NCBI GenBank assembly: GCA_964614535.1
Contig: CAZTOZ010000054.1
Location: 1 to 24,819, forward strand
Length of the DNA: 24,819 nt
Direction of reading: 5' to 3'
Source: JALSHZ01 sp964614535
GTDB lineage: Bacteria > Pseudomonadota > Gammaproteobacteria > UWMA-0217
The notes beneath the pieces were generated by a model. The model was not told the origin of the DNA. It saw nothing but the letters and a program-made list of their open reading frames with translations, and made no database searches. Each line of letters opens with the position of its first letter. Positions within the stretch are counted from its first letter, which is position 1. A program made the translations under genes and the position numbers. Positions 1 through 7,175 of the stretch are shown in pieces.

Positions 1-200
1 AAAAAAGACGCCCCCCACGCGCTTTCTTCCGCCGCCGGGCCCGCCTTCCGGGGTCGGTCTGAAGCCGCATCCTGCGGCCCAGACCTCGATCGGCCCTCCA
101 TGGCCGATCGCCCCCTGCAGTCGCACCCGGTGACGGCGCGCGTGAAGGGGGTTCTTCGTAGCAGGAGGTTGCCGCGTCGCTGTCGCTCCTCGCAACGATA
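1..200. other. Gene-free left edge with two perfect hairpins
   Basis: No convincing gene lies here; short open frames have no family resemblance. Two adjacent perfect inverted repeats are visible. The first is a 6-bp stem GCCGCA/TGCGGC with a 3-nt loop at 64-78. The second is a 9-bp stem CGATCGGCC/GGCCGATCG with a 6-nt loop at 87-110. Neither is followed by a T-run on either strand, so they are not classic intrinsic terminators. They lie beyond the end of the minus-strand gene at 375 and could protect or end its transcript, which is inference. Confidence 0.5.
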
Positions 201-355
201 CCCCCCGTCATTGCGAGCGCCAGCGAAGCAATCTCCTGAAGCAGCGCTTCGCCGCCAGGAGATCGCCGCGCTCCGCTCGCGATGACGGAGGGTGATTTGC
301 TCACGATGATGGGATGTCGTAGCCGTAGGTTGGGCAGAGCAAAGCGTGCCCAACA
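201..355. repeat. Composite palindromic repeat, left copy
   Basis: This is a two-part repeat whose second copy is at 24575-24738 in the same orientation. Part one (201-292, 92 nt) is a long imperfect palindrome: the ends CGTCATTGCGAGCG (206-219) and CGCTCGCGATGACG (274-287) pair with one mismatch, and an inner pair ATCTCCTG/CAGGAGAT extends the stem. Part two ends in the 8-bp hairpin GTTGGGCA/TGCCCAAC (329-336 with 347-354). The GTCATTGCGAGCG-type motif resembles dispersed REP/MITE-like repeats known from many proteobacteria. The copy ends 20 nt from the stop of the minus-strand gene at 375, so it may also act as a transcript end. Confidence 0.85.
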
Positions 356-374
356 CGCTGCTGAAATTTCCGGT

Positions 375-764
375 CTAGCGGATGCTCGTATCCAGTGCCG
401 ACAGCATTGCATCGTCCGTCACCGGATGTACCAGTACCGCGTGCAGGGTGAACCGTTTTTTCAGTTTCTCCAGATATTCCAGCTCTGCTTTGCTGACGAG
501 TACGATGACGCGGGCCTGTGGTGCGTAGCGTTGCAGGCTGGCCAGCAGGGTGTCGAGGTTGGAGAGGTTGACCCCTGCGTAGTTGTTGCCGTAACCGTAG
601 AAAAATTCGGCGACGATGGCGTCGGGTGGGGTTTTTTTCAATGCGGCGATGGCTTTTCGTTGTGAGGTGAATTTTATTTCTTCGAAACCGAGTTGCCGAT
701 AGAGACCCGACATTTTGGGATGGGCAGGGGATTCGATGATCGAATAGAGTATCGGTTGGGTCAT
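375..764 (-). CDS. Small receiver-like (CheY-fold) protein lacking the phosphorylation site
   Basis: A 129-aa soluble protein with no signal peptide or membrane segment. The start is the ATG at 764, which overlaps the TGA of the upstream transporter as ATGA, so translation is probably coupled. The larger open frame extending upstream is a shadow of the transporter. The order of likely strands and helices resembles a response-regulator receiver: ILYSIIES, DAIVAEFFYG, ARVIVLVSK, then HAVLVHPV, where receivers usually have a K-P pair. The acidic pair after strand 1 and the phosphoacceptor Asp after strand 3 are not evident, so if the fold is right this is a pseudo-receiver. The assignment is inference from pattern; hypothetical protein is the safe name. 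A role as partner or regulator of the exporter is suggested only by the coupling. Confidence 0.75.
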   Translation of the reverse strand: MTQPILYSIIESPAHPKMSGLYRQLGFEEIKFTSQRKAIAALKKTPPDAIVAEFFYGYGNNYAGVNLSNLDTLLASLQRYAPQARVIVLVSKAELEYLEKLKKRFTLHAVLVHPVTDDAMLSALDTSIR

Positions 765-1981
765 GATGTTGCCGGTGATGACAGCGCCGGGTGGTGGGCC
801 AGATGCCAGAACAGCCATGCTGCCAGAAAGCACCCGAGCTGACCAGTGACGAACCAGCCGAGGGAAAGGCTCAGCAACGGCACGAGAATGGCGGCGACGG
901 CGGCATTGATCATCATCTGAAAAAAGGATTGCATGGCCGCGGCGGCGCCCCGGTTTTCGGGAAAACAGTCGAGCGCGGCGATTGTGATGCCGGGCATCGC
1001 GATGGTCAGGCCGGTTGCGTAGAGCACCACCGGGAGGATGACCACGGCGGGCGCGGGCGGCAGCCAGTAGGCCTGCGCGGCGTTGATCAGACAGGCCAGT
1101 GCAATGATGAAAAATCCGGCGGTCACGGTACGCACCGGGCCGAGCCGGGAGATGATCCGACTGGCGACGAACGAGCCGGTGAGTATTCCGATGGTGACTG
1201 GAACGAACTGCACCCAGAAATCGCCACTGCCGAGGCCGAGGAAATCGAAGATGACGGTTGGCGCGCCGGCAATATAGATGAACAGCCCGCCAAAGCCGAT
1301 TCCCAACGACCATACCAGCAACATGAAACGGGCGCGGCCGACGATTTGCCGGTAGGTGGTCAACACATAACGGGGATGGAACGAGCGTCGTGCCGACACC
1401 GGCAGGGTTTCCGGCACCCGCGTCGATATCAACCAGGCGGCGAGCAGCCCATAGCTGGAGAGAAAGCCGAAAATGCTGCGCCAGCCGGCGTGGTCGTGGA
1501 GCCAGCCGCCGATTATCGGGGCGACGGCCGGGGCCAGCGAGAACAGCATCATCACGTGGGACATTGCTCGCTGTGCCTCGAGGCTGTCGAAGGCATCGCG
1601 GATGGTTGCGCGGCTGGCGACGAATCCACCGCTGGCGGCCACGCCTTGCAGCACCCGCCCCGCCATCAACCAGTCGAATCCCGGTGCGAACTGACAGAGC
1701 AGTGATGCAAGGCAGTAGAGCAGGATGGCGCCGAGCATCACCCGCCGCCGGCCGAAACGGTCGGAGAACGGTCCCCAGAACAGCGTCATCGTCGCGAAGC
1801 CGACCAGATAGGCGCCGAGGGTCAGCGACAGCATGGGCCGGCCCACGGCCATCTCCGCCTCGATCGATGGAAAGGCCGGCAGGTAGGTGTCGATGCTGAA
1901 CGGGCCGATCATGGCGATCCATGCGACGGTGAAGACGAGGGCGCGGCTGTGAATCCTGGTGGTGGGCGGGTGGAGGGCCAT
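761..1981 (-). CDS. Bcr/CflA-type MFS drug efflux transporter (DHA1 family)
   Basis: A 406-aa inner-membrane protein with about 12 hydrophobic segments, the usual length for the family. Family-typical features are the TM1 sequence IGPFSIDTYLPAFPSI with Asp31, motif A in the loop after TM2 (GPFSDRFGRRR, residues 70-80) and a motif C-like APIIGGWL in TM5. Such carriers use the proton gradient to export drugs, and some members carry sulfonamide, bicyclomycin or amino acid derivatives; the substrate here cannot be read. The start is the ATG at 1981; about 15 residues precede the usual family start and no strong Shine-Dalgarno is seen, so a later start is possible. It is the first gene of a two-gene minus-strand unit, overlapping the receiver-like gene by 4 nt, and is divergent from the chemoreceptor. 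Confidence 0.9.
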   Translation of the reverse strand: MALHPPTTRIHSRALVFTVAWIAMIGPFSIDTYLPAFPSIEAEMAVGRPMLSLTLGAYLVGFATMTLFWGPFSDRFGRRRVMLGAILLYCLASLLCQFAPGFDWLMAGRVLQGVAASGGFVASRATIRDAFDSLEAQRAMSHVMMLFSLAPAVAPIIGGWLHDHAGWRSIFGFLSSYGLLAAWLISTRVPETLPVSARRSFHPRYVLTTYRQIVGRARFMLLVWSLGIGFGGLFIYIAGAPTVIFDFLGLGSGDFWVQFVPVTIGILTGSFVASRIISRLGPVRTVTAGFFIIALACLINAAQAYWLPPAPAVVILPVVLYATGLTIAMPGITIAALDCFPENRGAAAAMQSFFQMMINAAVAAILVPLLSLSLGWFVTGQLGCFLAAWLFWHLAHHPALSSPATS

Positions 1982-2268
1982 CGGGCCATGGTCGGTGAAA
2001 ACGGCATCGCAGTCCAGCCACCGGGGCCGCGGTGGCCGGGGAGAGCAGACCTTGTGTCGAGCAAACCCGGGAATTCGTCGGCAACGACTGAAGTTTTTTT
2101 GCCAGTGGCCGAAACGGTGATCAGCAGGCCGCCATTAAAACGCGCCTGTCTGATGATTGCGTCCGCCGGGTCGTTGTGGAAAAGGCCCGGCGTCGTTGCA
2201 GTAGCCTGCGTCGATACCAAGGCCGACAGGCCCCAGCGGAGAACAATTAAATGTTCAGGAAGACAACC

Positions 2269-4182
2269 ATGAAAAACCGGTTCTCGATTAAACAGAGAAT
2301 ATTCATCTCGCTCATTCTTGCCTTGACGATCATGGCGGTGACGCTGGTCGCCGTATTTCTCACCCGCATGAAGGCGGTGACGGAGACCATGCAGACCGAC
2401 ATGCTCTCCGCGGTGGCGGCCTCGGTCAATTCGGAGATCGACAATCGCACACGCTTCGCCTCGGCGCTGGCGGTCACGATCGCCAATACCCCCGAATTGC
2501 AGCGTGCCTTCGCCGCCGGCGACCGCGCGGCGCTGGCGGCATTGACCAGACCCGCCTATGAGGCGCTGAAGCGCCGCTATGGGGTGCGGCAGTTCCAGTT
2601 CCACACCACCGACGCCCACTCCTTTTATCGCGCCCACAAGCCGGAGAAACATGGTGACGACCTCTCCGCTTTCCGCCAGACGGTGGTGCAGGCCAACGAG
2701 AGCCGCACGGTGATCGAAGGGGTCGAGTCGGGCGTCGCCGGGCTGGGTCTGCGGGGGGTGGCACCGATGTTCTTCGAGGGCCGCCACATCGGCAGTGTCG
2801 AAGTGGGGCTGGCGCTCGACGAGGGCTTTTTCCGCCAGCTTTCCTCGCGCTACAACGTCGATCTGGCCATTCATCTGAAGAAGGGGAGCGGCTTCGAGCC
2901 GTCGCTGTCGACGATAGAGAAAGACATCGTCAGCCAACAGACGCTCGAAAGGGTGCTGGGTGGCGAGACGGTGATCGACATCGACGATGGCGGGGCGGTG
3001 TCGCTGGGCATCTACGCCTCACCGCTCAAGGACTATTCGGGGCGGATCATCGGCGTGCTGGAGGTGATCCACGACCTCTCTGCCCTCGATGCACTGGCCC
3101 ACTCCATTGGCCGGGACGTGCTGCTGGTCACGCTGCTGATCCTGCTGGTGGGTGTGGTGCTGGCGTGGCGGGTCGGGCGTGGCATCAGCCGTCCCCTCGG
3201 TGGTGAGCCCCAGGAGCTGGCGGAGATCGCCCGCAACGTGGCGCAGGGCAATCTGGAGCTGCGGTTCGACAAACAGCGTCCCGAAGGGGTCTACGCGACC
3301 CTGGCGGAGATGGTCGAGTCACTGCGTGATCTGGTCACCCGGGTGAAGAATACCGCCAACGAAGTGGACGACGTGGCCCGTCGGCAGGGGGAGATCGGCG
3401 AACGCCTCAATATCCGCATCGAACAGCAGGCGGCGGAACTCGACAGCGTTGCCAAGCGCATCAACAAGCTGGCCGAGACCGTCCAGGCCAGCGCCGACAA
3501 TGCCCGCGCCGCGACGGCGCTGGCCAATACCGTCAACAGCAAGGCCAAGGATGGCGAGGCCGTCGTCGGCGAGGTGATGGAAGCGATGGGCGAGATCACC
3601 GAATCGAGCCACAAGGCGACGGAGATCATCGCCGTCATCGAGGAGATCGCGTTTCAGACCAATTTGCTGGCGCTCAATGCCTCGGTCGAAGCGGCCCGGG
3701 CCGGTGAGTCGGGACGTGGTTTCGCCGTCGTCGCCAACGAGGTGCGCAATCTGGCCCAGCGCAGCGCCGCGGCCGCCAGTGAGATCAAGGGACTGCTCGA
3801 GGACAGCGACCGCAAGGTCACCAGTGGCGGGACGCTGGTCAACAAGGCGGGAGAAGTGTTGCAGGACATCTTCGCCTCGATGGGGGAGTTGGTCAGTGTC
3901 GTCGATGACATGGCCGATGCGGCGCAGCAGCAGTCGGAGCGTATCGGCAAGATCGATCAGTCGGTGGCGGAACTGCGCAACTGCACCGAGCAGAACACCG
4001 ACCTGGTCCGCCGGTCGTCCGCATCGGCGAAAACCCTTGGCGAACACGCCGGCCGCCTGACCGATTTGATGAATCAGTTCAAGGTGCGTCGAAGTGAGCG
4101 TCGTGACGAAGACAATGTGGCACGCCCCCGCCGCCGGAATGGCGTGCCGGCCGAAAAGCGGGCCGAGCGGCGCGCGGCCTGA
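2269..4182 (+). CDS. Methyl-accepting chemotaxis protein with periplasmic Cache-type sensor
   Basis: A 637-aa transmembrane chemoreceptor. The ATG at 2269 is chosen because AGGAAG sits 6 nt before it; an in-frame ATG at 2251 has no comparable site. Order: TM1 (about 11-30); a periplasmic sensor of about 250 residues; TM2 (about 283-302); HAMP (LGGEPQELAEIARNVAQGNL); then the long cytoplasmic coiled coil. The sensor motif HSFYRAHKPEKHGDDLSAFR is typical of the dCache_3 type. The highly conserved hairpin tip, around residue 460, reads IAFQTNLLALNASVEAARAG, the site that binds CheA and CheW. The ligand is unknown. The C-terminal tail is rich in Arg and has no NWxxF CheR/CheB tether. No sigma-28 promoter is evident upstream. 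It converges on the TRAP binding protein gene with only 7 nt between them. Confidence 0.95.
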   Translation: MKNRFSIKQRIFISLILALTIMAVTLVAVFLTRMKAVTETMQTDMLSAVAASVNSEIDNRTRFASALAVTIANTPELQRAFAAGDRAALAALTRPAYEALKRRYGVRQFQFHTTDAHSFYRAHKPEKHGDDLSAFRQTVVQANESRTVIEGVESGVAGLGLRGVAPMFFEGRHIGSVEVGLALDEGFFRQLSSRYNVDLAIHLKKGSGFEPSLSTIEKDIVSQQTLERVLGGETVIDIDDGGAVSLGIYASPLKDYSGRIIGVLEVIHDLSALDALAHSIGRDVLLVTLLILLVGVVLAWRVGRGISRPLGGEPQELAEIARNVAQGNLELRFDKQRPEGVYATLAEMVESLRDLVTRVKNTANEVDDVARRQGEIGERLNIRIEQQAAELDSVAKRINKLAETVQASADNARAATALANTVNSKAKDGEAVVGEVMEAMGEITESSHKATEIIAVIEEIAFQTNLLALNASVEAARAGESGRGFAVVANEVRNLAQRSAAAASEIKGLLEDSDRKVTSGGTLVNKAGEVLQDIFASMGELVSVVDDMADAAQQQSERIGKIDQSVAELRNCTEQNTDLVRRSSASAKTLGEHAGRLTDLMNQFKVRRSERRDEDNVARPRRRNGVPAEKRAERRAA

Positions 4183-4189
4183 GGCGCCG

Positions 4190-5251
4190 TCAGCGCGCGC
4201 TGTCGGCCTGGCTGTCCAGATAGGCCTGGTCGGAGATGCGGGTCCAGGCCCGCGCTTTCTTCAGGTAGCGGCGCTGTGATTCGATGATCTCCTTTGCCAG
4301 CGGATCGGCCGCGGCTTTTTCCGCCAGCAGTTCGTCGTTGGCCTTCTTCAGCGCCGCCATCACCTCGGGTGGAAAGCTGAGAATCTCGATCTCGGGGTGT
4401 TCGGCGTGCATTTTCGCCAGATTGATGCCGCTGTCGTGATAGGTGCGGATCCAGGTGTCGTAGGCGGTCATTCGCATCGCCGTCTTCAGAATCTCTCGCA
4501 GATCCGCTGGCAACCGGTCCCAGCTGCGCTTGTTGACGAGGAACTGCATCTCCCCGGCCGGCTCGTGCCAGCCGGTGTAGTAGTACGGCGCGATCTTGTG
4601 AAAGCCCATTCGCAGATCCAGTGACGGGCCGACCCACTCCAGCGCGTCGATCGTGCCCCGCTCCAGTGCAGTATAGAGCTCCGCCGGTGCCACGTTGACC
4701 GGCCTGGCCCCCACTTTGGCGAGGATCTCGCCGGCAAAGCCCGGGATGCGCATCTTCAGCCCCTCGAGGTCTTCCACACTGTCGATCCTCTTCTTGAACC
4801 AGCCGCCCATCTGGTTGCCGGTGTTGCCGCCGGGAAACGACAACAGGCCATAGGGCGCGTAGACCTTTTGCATCAGCGCCATGCCGCCGCCGTGATAGAA
4901 CCAGCCGTATTGCTCCGGCGCGATCATGCCAAAGGGCATGGTGGTGAAGTACAGCGTGTTCGGCACCTTGCCCTTCCAGAAATAGGAGGCGCTGCTGCCC
5001 ATGTCGTACTGGCCGGCGCGCACCAGGTCGAAGATGCCGAAAGGCGCCTTGTGTTTGTTGGCCGAGTCGATGCGGATTTTCAGCCGGCCGTTGGACATCC
5101 GCTCCACCCTTTCCGCCAGTTGCCGGTTGGCCTCGCCGAAGATCGGATAGTTCTTCGGCCAGGTCTCGGCCATTTTCAGCTGCCAGGTCCTGGCCATCAG
5201 GCCGGGCGGGAGCAGGGCGAGCGACAACAACAGGGCGAGGCTTCGGATCAT
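4190..5251 (-). CDS. TRAP transporter solute-binding protein, DctP family (orphan)
   Basis: A 353-aa secreted periplasmic binding protein. The start at 5251 gives a clean signal peptide (MIRSLALLLSLALLPPGLMA, cleavage probably after it); the open frame upstream adds 33 residues unlike a leader. The mature protein begins WQLKMAETWPKNYPIF. The core GLKMRIPGF holds the Arg that binds substrate carboxylate in this family. VAPAELYTALERGTIDALEW and GFHKIAPYYYTGWHEPAG are also typical. The last pattern resembles the branch that binds 2-oxo acids such as TakP, but the ligand is unproven. TRAP carriers also need DctQ and DctM membrane subunits and neither is in this window, so it either serves a remote carrier or has another role, such as ligand presentation. 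It is divergent from tamA. Confidence 0.9.
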   Translation of the reverse strand: MIRSLALLLSLALLPPGLMARTWQLKMAETWPKNYPIFGEANRQLAERVERMSNGRLKIRIDSANKHKAPFGIFDLVRAGQYDMGSSASYFWKGKVPNTLYFTTMPFGMIAPEQYGWFYHGGGMALMQKVYAPYGLLSFPGGNTGNQMGGWFKKRIDSVEDLEGLKMRIPGFAGEILAKVGARPVNVAPAELYTALERGTIDALEWVGPSLDLRMGFHKIAPYYYTGWHEPAGEMQFLVNKRSWDRLPADLREILKTAMRMTAYDTWIRTYHDSGINLAKMHAEHPEIEILSFPPEVMAALKKANDELLAEKAAADPLAKEIIESQRRYLKKARAWTRISDQAYLDSQADSAR

Positions 5252-5348
5252 TTTCTTCGTGCAGTGGTTCGGATGCGGCGCCAGTGTACCGCCGCAACCG
5301 TCGATCGATCCAGACAGAGGGGCGGCTGGTGGCACATGCCCATGATTC

Positions 5349-7175
5349 ATGGATGTATCCTGCCGGGCTTCCTATAATCTGCGTTCCCTTCTCATTGGAA
5401 AATGGATCTTGCACCCCCTCCGGTATTGCCGACATCTCCTCCTCTGGCTGTCGATGGCGTGGCTGCCGGCCGGTGTCGTCGTCGCGGACGGGTCGCCCAC
5501 CGTCACGGTGGAGATCGACGGTGTCGAAGGGCCGCTGCTGGAGAACGTTCGCGGCTTTCTCGACATCTGGTCGTTCCATGGCAAGCCGGCGCCATCTTCG
5601 GCGCGGCTGAAGTATCTCCATCGCATCGCGCCGGAACAGATCCGCGCCGCCCTTCAACCCTTCGGCCACTACCGTGCCGCCGTGGCGAGTGAGCTGACCC
5701 GTGGCGACGATGGCTGGCGGGCGCGTTATCGCATCGAGCCGGGTGAACCCATCGTCGTTCGTCGTCTCGACATCCGCATCGATGGCGACGCGGCCCGGGA
5801 CGATGCCTTCCGCCAGGCAGTGGCGCAAACGACGCTGGCCGAGGGCCGGCCGCTGGATCAGCAGGCCTACGAGGCGCTGAAAAAACGCTTGCAGGTCATA
5901 GCCTCCGAGCGTGGCTATTTCGACGCTCGCCTGACCAGGAGCGAAATCCGCGTCGATCTGAAAAAGTACCAGGCCACGATCGCGCTGCATCTCGACAGCG
6001 GAAGCCGCTACCGCCTGGGCGAAGTGCGCTTCCGCCAGCCGACACCGTGGATCGACGACGAGCTGCTGCAGCGTTACGTCGAGATCGAGCCCGGCCAGTT
6101 CTACAGCGCTGGCGATCTGCAACAGCTCCAGGGGGATCTTTCGGCATCGGAGTACTTCAGCCAAGTGGAGATCGACGTCTCGCCGGAAAAGGCCAGCGAC
6201 CATCGGCTGCCGGTGGAGGTGCTGCTGCAACCGAAGAAGGCGCGGAAATACATCTACGGCATCGGCTACGGCACCGATACCGGTGTGCGCGCCAAGGCCG
6301 GCGTCACCGGGCGGCGGGTCAATCGGCACGGACACCACTACACCGCTGAGGTGCTGGTGTCGGAGATTCTCTATGGCGTGGCCGGTGAATATATCATTCC
6401 CGGCAACGATCCGCGCAGCGATGCCTGGGGGCTGCGTGCGTCGTGGCTCGATGAGCATTCCGACACCCGCAACTACCAGGCCTGGTCGGTGGGTGGTTAC
6501 TACCGCTACCGGGATGGTGACTGGATCAAGACCTATGCGCTGGACAATCGCGTCGAGCGTTTCGAGCTGGGGGCGGCGCGCCCCACCAGCCAGTTGCTGA
6601 TGCCCAGCGCCGAGTGGACCCGGACGCTGCCGGCCGAACTGGAGAAGCGCATCTATGTGGAAAACGGCGCCTGGCTGCGGCTGTTCGTCCGTGGTGGCGC
6701 CGAGGCGCTGCTGTCGGACACCAGCTTCGTCCAGCCCCAGGTTTCGGCCAAGTGGATCCGCAGTTTCGCCAACCACCACCGGCTGATCGGCCGGGCCGCC
6801 GCCGGCACCACCTGGGTGGATGATTTCGACGCGCTGCCCACGTCGTTGCGCTTCTTCACCGGCGGCGATCGCACCGTGCGCGGATACAAATATGCGGTCA
6901 TCGGGCCGCGGCAGGCCGACGACGTGGTTGGTGGCAAACACCTGGTCGAAGCCAGCATCGAGTATGAGATCCCGTTCCGCCAGCGGTGGAGTGTCGCGCT
7001 GTTCGCCGATGTCGGCGATGCCTTCGACGACCAACCGGATTACAAGCGCGGTGTCGGCATCGGCCTGCACTGGCGTTCACCGATCGGCCCGGTGCGGCTG
7101 GATTTCGCGCGAGGGCTCGATGAGCCGCCCGGCAAGCGGTTGTCGTTCCACCTCACCATCGGGCCGGACCTGTGA
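5349..7175 (+). CDS. tamA: TamA, outer-membrane Omp85-family assembly factor
   Basis: A protein of up to 608 aa (E. coli TamA is of similar size). It is the outer-membrane subunit of the translocation and assembly module that, with TamB, helps insert certain beta-barrel proteins and supports envelope lipid homeostasis. The order is a hydrophobic leader (LLLWLSMAWLPAGVVVA), three POTRA-like domains (about 50-290) and a 16-strand-type barrel. The loop-6 signature FFTGGDRTVRGY, with the RGY at 511-513, and the final strand SPIGPVRLDFARGL are clear Omp85 hallmarks. The start is uncertain: the ATG at 5349 gives a long N-terminus without a good ribosome site, while the TTG at 5409, with GGA upstream, gives a more normal leader. 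Its TGA overlaps the GTG start of tamB by 4 nt. Confidence 0.93.
   Translation: MDVSCRASYNLRSLLIGKWILHPLRYCRHLLLWLSMAWLPAGVVVADGSPTVTVEIDGVEGPLLENVRGFLDIWSFHGKPAPSSARLKYLHRIAPEQIRAALQPFGHYRAAVASELTRGDDGWRARYRIEPGEPIVVRRLDIRIDGDAARDDAFRQAVAQTTLAEGRPLDQQAYEALKKRLQVIASERGYFDARLTRSEIRVDLKKYQATIALHLDSGSRYRLGEVRFRQPTPWIDDELLQRYVEIEPGQFYSAGDLQQLQGDLSASEYFSQVEIDVSPEKASDHRLPVEVLLQPKKARKYIYGIGYGTDTGVRAKAGVTGRRVNRHGHHYTAEVLVSEILYGVAGEYIIPGNDPRSDAWGLRASWLDEHSDTRNYQAWSVGGYYRYRDGDWIKTYALDNRVERFELGAARPTSQLLMPSAEWTRTLPAELEKRIYVENGAWLRLFVRGGAEALLSDTSFVQPQVSAKWIRSFANHHRLIGRAAAGTTWVDDFDALPTSLRFFTGGDRTVRGYKYAVIGPRQADDVVGGKHLVEASIEYEIPFRQRWSVALFADVGDAFDDQPDYKRGVGIGLHWRSPIGPVRLDFARGLDEPPGKRLSFHLTIGPDL

Noticed and set aside
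791..1705. Long plus-strand open frame opposite the MFS gene
   Set aside because: It is antisense to a clear transporter, has a low-complexity Gly/Glu/His-rich translation and has no family resemblance.
2077..2100. Small hairpin followed by seven T, resembling a plus-strand terminator
   Set aside because: The stem is only about 4 bp plus a bulged extension, and no plus-strand gene lies upstream in this divergent region.
4170..4200. GCGCGC-rich inverted repeat between the chemoreceptor and binding protein genes
   Set aside because: It is low-complexity GC sequence within coding ends, with no T-run, so I cannot support a terminator.
4074..7070. 998-aa minus-strand open frame across tamA and the TRAP binding protein
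   Set aside because: It lies opposite tamA and out of frame with the DctP protein; the translation is compositionally odd and unrelated to any family.
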